6,833 nucleotides of DNA, taken from contig JABXJU010000223.1 in the NCBI GenBank assembly GCA_013375405.1, positions 1 to 6,833 of the forward strand. Reading direction: 5' to 3'. Of the stretch, positions 5,171 through 6,833 are shown one piece after another (position 1 is the first letter of the stretch; each line of letters opens with the position of its first letter). The translations under genes and the position numbers were made by a program. The DNA is from Candidatus Helarchaeota archaeon. GTDB lineage: Archaea; Asgardarchaeota; Lokiarchaeia; Helarchaeales; HEL-GB-A. The notes under the pieces were generated by a model, which saw only the letters and a list, made by a program, of their open reading frames with translations, made no database searches and was not told where the DNA came from.

Positions 5171-6833
5171 TTAGGCTTTACAGATAGCTAAGGTTGGATC
5201 GCCATATAAGGAGAAAATAGCCCAGAAAGCTCCACCAAATTGGTCTCGCAATTTTCTACGTGTGTTTAAGATGGCTTCTCCTACATTCTCATTATTGTAA
5301 AGTAGGTTGTTGTAAAATTCTTTCGCAAATTCAACGGCTATATCGTCAGGTATCTCGAAAAGTGGCCCAAGGAAGGCAATAGCTCCAGCTTCAAGGAATG
5401 CCCGCGCAATACCTCCAATACCGACCATCTTCTCAGAAATTGCCCCAGTACTGCATGCATTTGCGAAAATGAGAGGCCAATTGTTCATTTCCATGTCATC
5501 GATCTCATCAGCAGTGAGTGTATCGTCACTCAGTAAAAGGGCTGATTCTAAAGGTTCTTTTTCTTCATATTTCCCATGGCAAGTTAGATGAACCATGTCC
5601 CCCTGATTTAAAACTTCAATAACTTTCACCTTTACTGCATCCGGTTCGATTAATTTATGAAGCTTAATCCGTTTCGTTTGTTCATAGACATTGAATAGGT
5701 CCACTTCTTCCTTGACCGCGATTTCTGGAACATTCTTGGGGGAAGCACCGATGAAGACTACATCTAGAATTTTCTTTCCTATGCAGAAAGGTGGAGGTCT
5801 AAAGTCGCGTGTTTCATCAAAGACCCGTTTGCCTAAACAATATTTACCGCACAGAAAATCCTCTCCATCATACGCCAATTCCCACGGAACCAATAAATCA
5901 CCGGTCTCAATCATCAGATATTTGGGTTCAATGGATTGAATAGTATTTCGAATTTGTTTTGGAATGGAGTTATAAATTTGGGCACCTAATTCCCTCAATC
6001 TATCGAGAGCTGCCCGTGGATTTCCTCGATCAAAGACTGCATCTTCCATTAATGCCTCAAGTTTATGCACCTTCGCCATATCAACCTTCGTCCTTCCAAA
6101 AAGGGCACTCTGTGAAACGACCGCTTTCGCCCGGGGGGTAAACAGTGAGAAAAAGAAATCAGTCTCATATCGAACAATACGCAGGGTTGCATCTAATCTA
6201 GTTTCCCCAAATTGTGAAGCAACGGTAACTGAGGTAGATGAAAGGGCTTCATTCACAGGTTCCTTTTTCTTCTTCACGACAATTTTAAGAATTGCACGGC
6301 CAATCAACGTTCCTTCCTGATAGAATTCAACAGTTAAACTACTAATACCTTCTTTTTTAGGAGTAACACGAAAATTAAGAATATCGCTATCTGTATCAAG
6401 GGGTACAATTAAACTCCGGCGAGGTTGATCTACTTTAAAATCGCGCCCAACGACGAATACCTCGACAATCGGAGGACCAGCTACAGGCACAGTTATTGTC
6501 ATGGGTACTGGCATCCCTACGACATCTTCCTTGAAGACCCGCAAACCGATATTTACTAAATATTCTTTCTTCACGGTCATTTCCATGGGAGCGGAGACAT
6601 CTCCAAATCGTTTGATTTTTTTCGGTTTTCCTTCTTCAGCCCTTGCTCTACTTTCGCGTACATCATCAAACCTCTCTGCAAGTTCGCCTGCCCCAAAGAA
6701 ATCTTCATCAGCCGCTTCTTCCTCCTCTAATTCTTCGCCCGTAGTTGGCTCTGTAATAGCGGGGGGTCTGCGTACAGAAGGAACCGCGAGATCGGGAGAT
6801 GGCTCTGGTGCGGCGGTTGTGGGCGGGGGAGGA
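5171..6833 (-). CDS. CHAT-family caspase-like protease, N-terminus outside window
   Basis: The frame is open to the right edge, with no stop in 6587-6832, so the internal ATG at 6586 is probably not the start. 553 residues are visible, and positions below are visible-residue numbers. Residues 1-40 are Pro/Thr-rich, starting with PPPPTTAAPEPSPD. Residues 41-80 are charged (ELEEEEAADED, then KPKKIKRFGD), probably an unstructured linker. Residues about 85-187 are beta-rich, resembling an Ig-like sandwich (VTPKKEGISSLTVEF 156-170, RAILKIVV 179-186). The CHAT domain runs from about 210 to the end: LLVPWELAYDG (313-323), catalytic His419 in LTCHGKY, SALLLSDDTLTADEI (430-444), catalytic Cys460 in FANACSTGA, GGIARAFLEAGA (473-484) and the terminal SLYGDPT. 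CHAT domains are clan CD cysteine peptidases; known members include separase relatives and gasdermin- or Csx30-cleaving defence proteases. The His-Cys pair is intact, so it should be active. No TM segment is visible, so it is probably cytoplasmic. It is the upstream gene of the three-gene cluster; its promoter is off-window, and the missing N-terminus may hold a sensor or effector domain. Confidence 0.9.
   Translation of the reverse strand, partial: PPPPTTAAPEPSPDLAVPSVRRPPAITEPTTGEELEEEEAADEDFFGAGELAERFDDVRESRARAEEGKPKKIKRFGDVSAPMEMTVKKEYLVNIGLRVFKEDVVGMPVPMTITVPVAGPPIVEVFVVGRDFKVDQPRRSLIVPLDTDSDILNFRVTPKKEGISSLTVEFYQEGTLIGRAILKIVVKKKKEPVNEALSSTSVTVASQFGETRLDATLRIVRYETDFFFSLFTPRAKAVVSQSALFGRTKVDMAKVHKLEALMEDAVFDRGNPRAALDRLRELGAQIYNSIPKQIRNTIQSIEPKYLMIETGDLLVPWELAYDGEDFLCGKYCLGKRVFDETRDFRPPPFCIGKKILDVVFIGASPKNVPEIAVKEEVDLFNVYEQTKRIKLHKLIEPDAVKVKVIEVLNQGDMVHLTCHGKYEEKEPLESALLLSDDTLTADEIDDMEMNNWPLIFANACSTGAISEKMVGIGGIARAFLEAGAIAFLGPLFEIPDDIAVEFAKEFYNNLLYNNENVGEAILNTRRKLRDQFGGAFWAIFSLYGDPTLAICKA

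Noticed and set aside
5691..6141. Two plus-strand frames of 82 and 60 codons over the CHAT gene
   Set aside because: Antisense to conserved CHAT coding sequence; compositionally shadow frames.

Overview
The window looks like a piece of an archaeal chromosome, most likely from an Asgard (Promethearchaeota, Lokiarchaeia-like) lineage. The assignment is inferred. The evidence is archaeal-style promoters (TATA-like boxes about 25 nt before the expected transcript start), purine biosynthesis genes with a clearly divergent PurD, and a seven-helix membrane protein that ends in what looks like a longin-type cytoplasmic domain, an architecture I associate with Asgard genomes. Base composition is AT-rich overall, with purD and the CHAT gene visibly richer in GC than the glycosidase and membrane-protein genes.

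Left part (1-3710): the 3' end of purF (amidophosphoribosyltransferase, step 1 of IMP synthesis) and a complete purD (GAR synthetase, step 2) both point right. A 604-codon glycoside hydrolase family 2 gene lies between them on the opposite strand. It keeps both catalytic glutamates and the N-x-K motif of beta-glucuronidases, and it ends in an unusual basic/hydrophobic tail that resembles a C-terminal membrane anchor. purF and the glycosidase converge with 23 bp between them. The glycosidase and purD diverge from a 165 bp intergenic region holding a candidate promoter for each.

Right part (3714-6833, all minus strand): a tightly packed three-gene cluster. In transcription order it holds (1) a CHAT-family caspase-like protease whose reading frame runs off the right edge of the window, through a Pro/Glu-rich linker; (2) a 7-TM protein with a C-terminal longin-like domain, 29 bp downstream; and (3) a small thioredoxin-fold protein resembling the metallochaperone ArsD but lacking its cysteine pair, 12 bp downstream. 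The three could form a membrane-linked signalling or conflict module: membrane sensor, protease and small partner. This is the most interesting part of the window. The functional link is inferred from gene order only. A nine-T tract right after the CHAT stop codon could partly uncouple the protease from the genes downstream.

I see no RNA genes, mobile elements, CRISPR arrays or significant repeats. Almost the whole window is coding, and the longest non-coding stretch is 165 bp.
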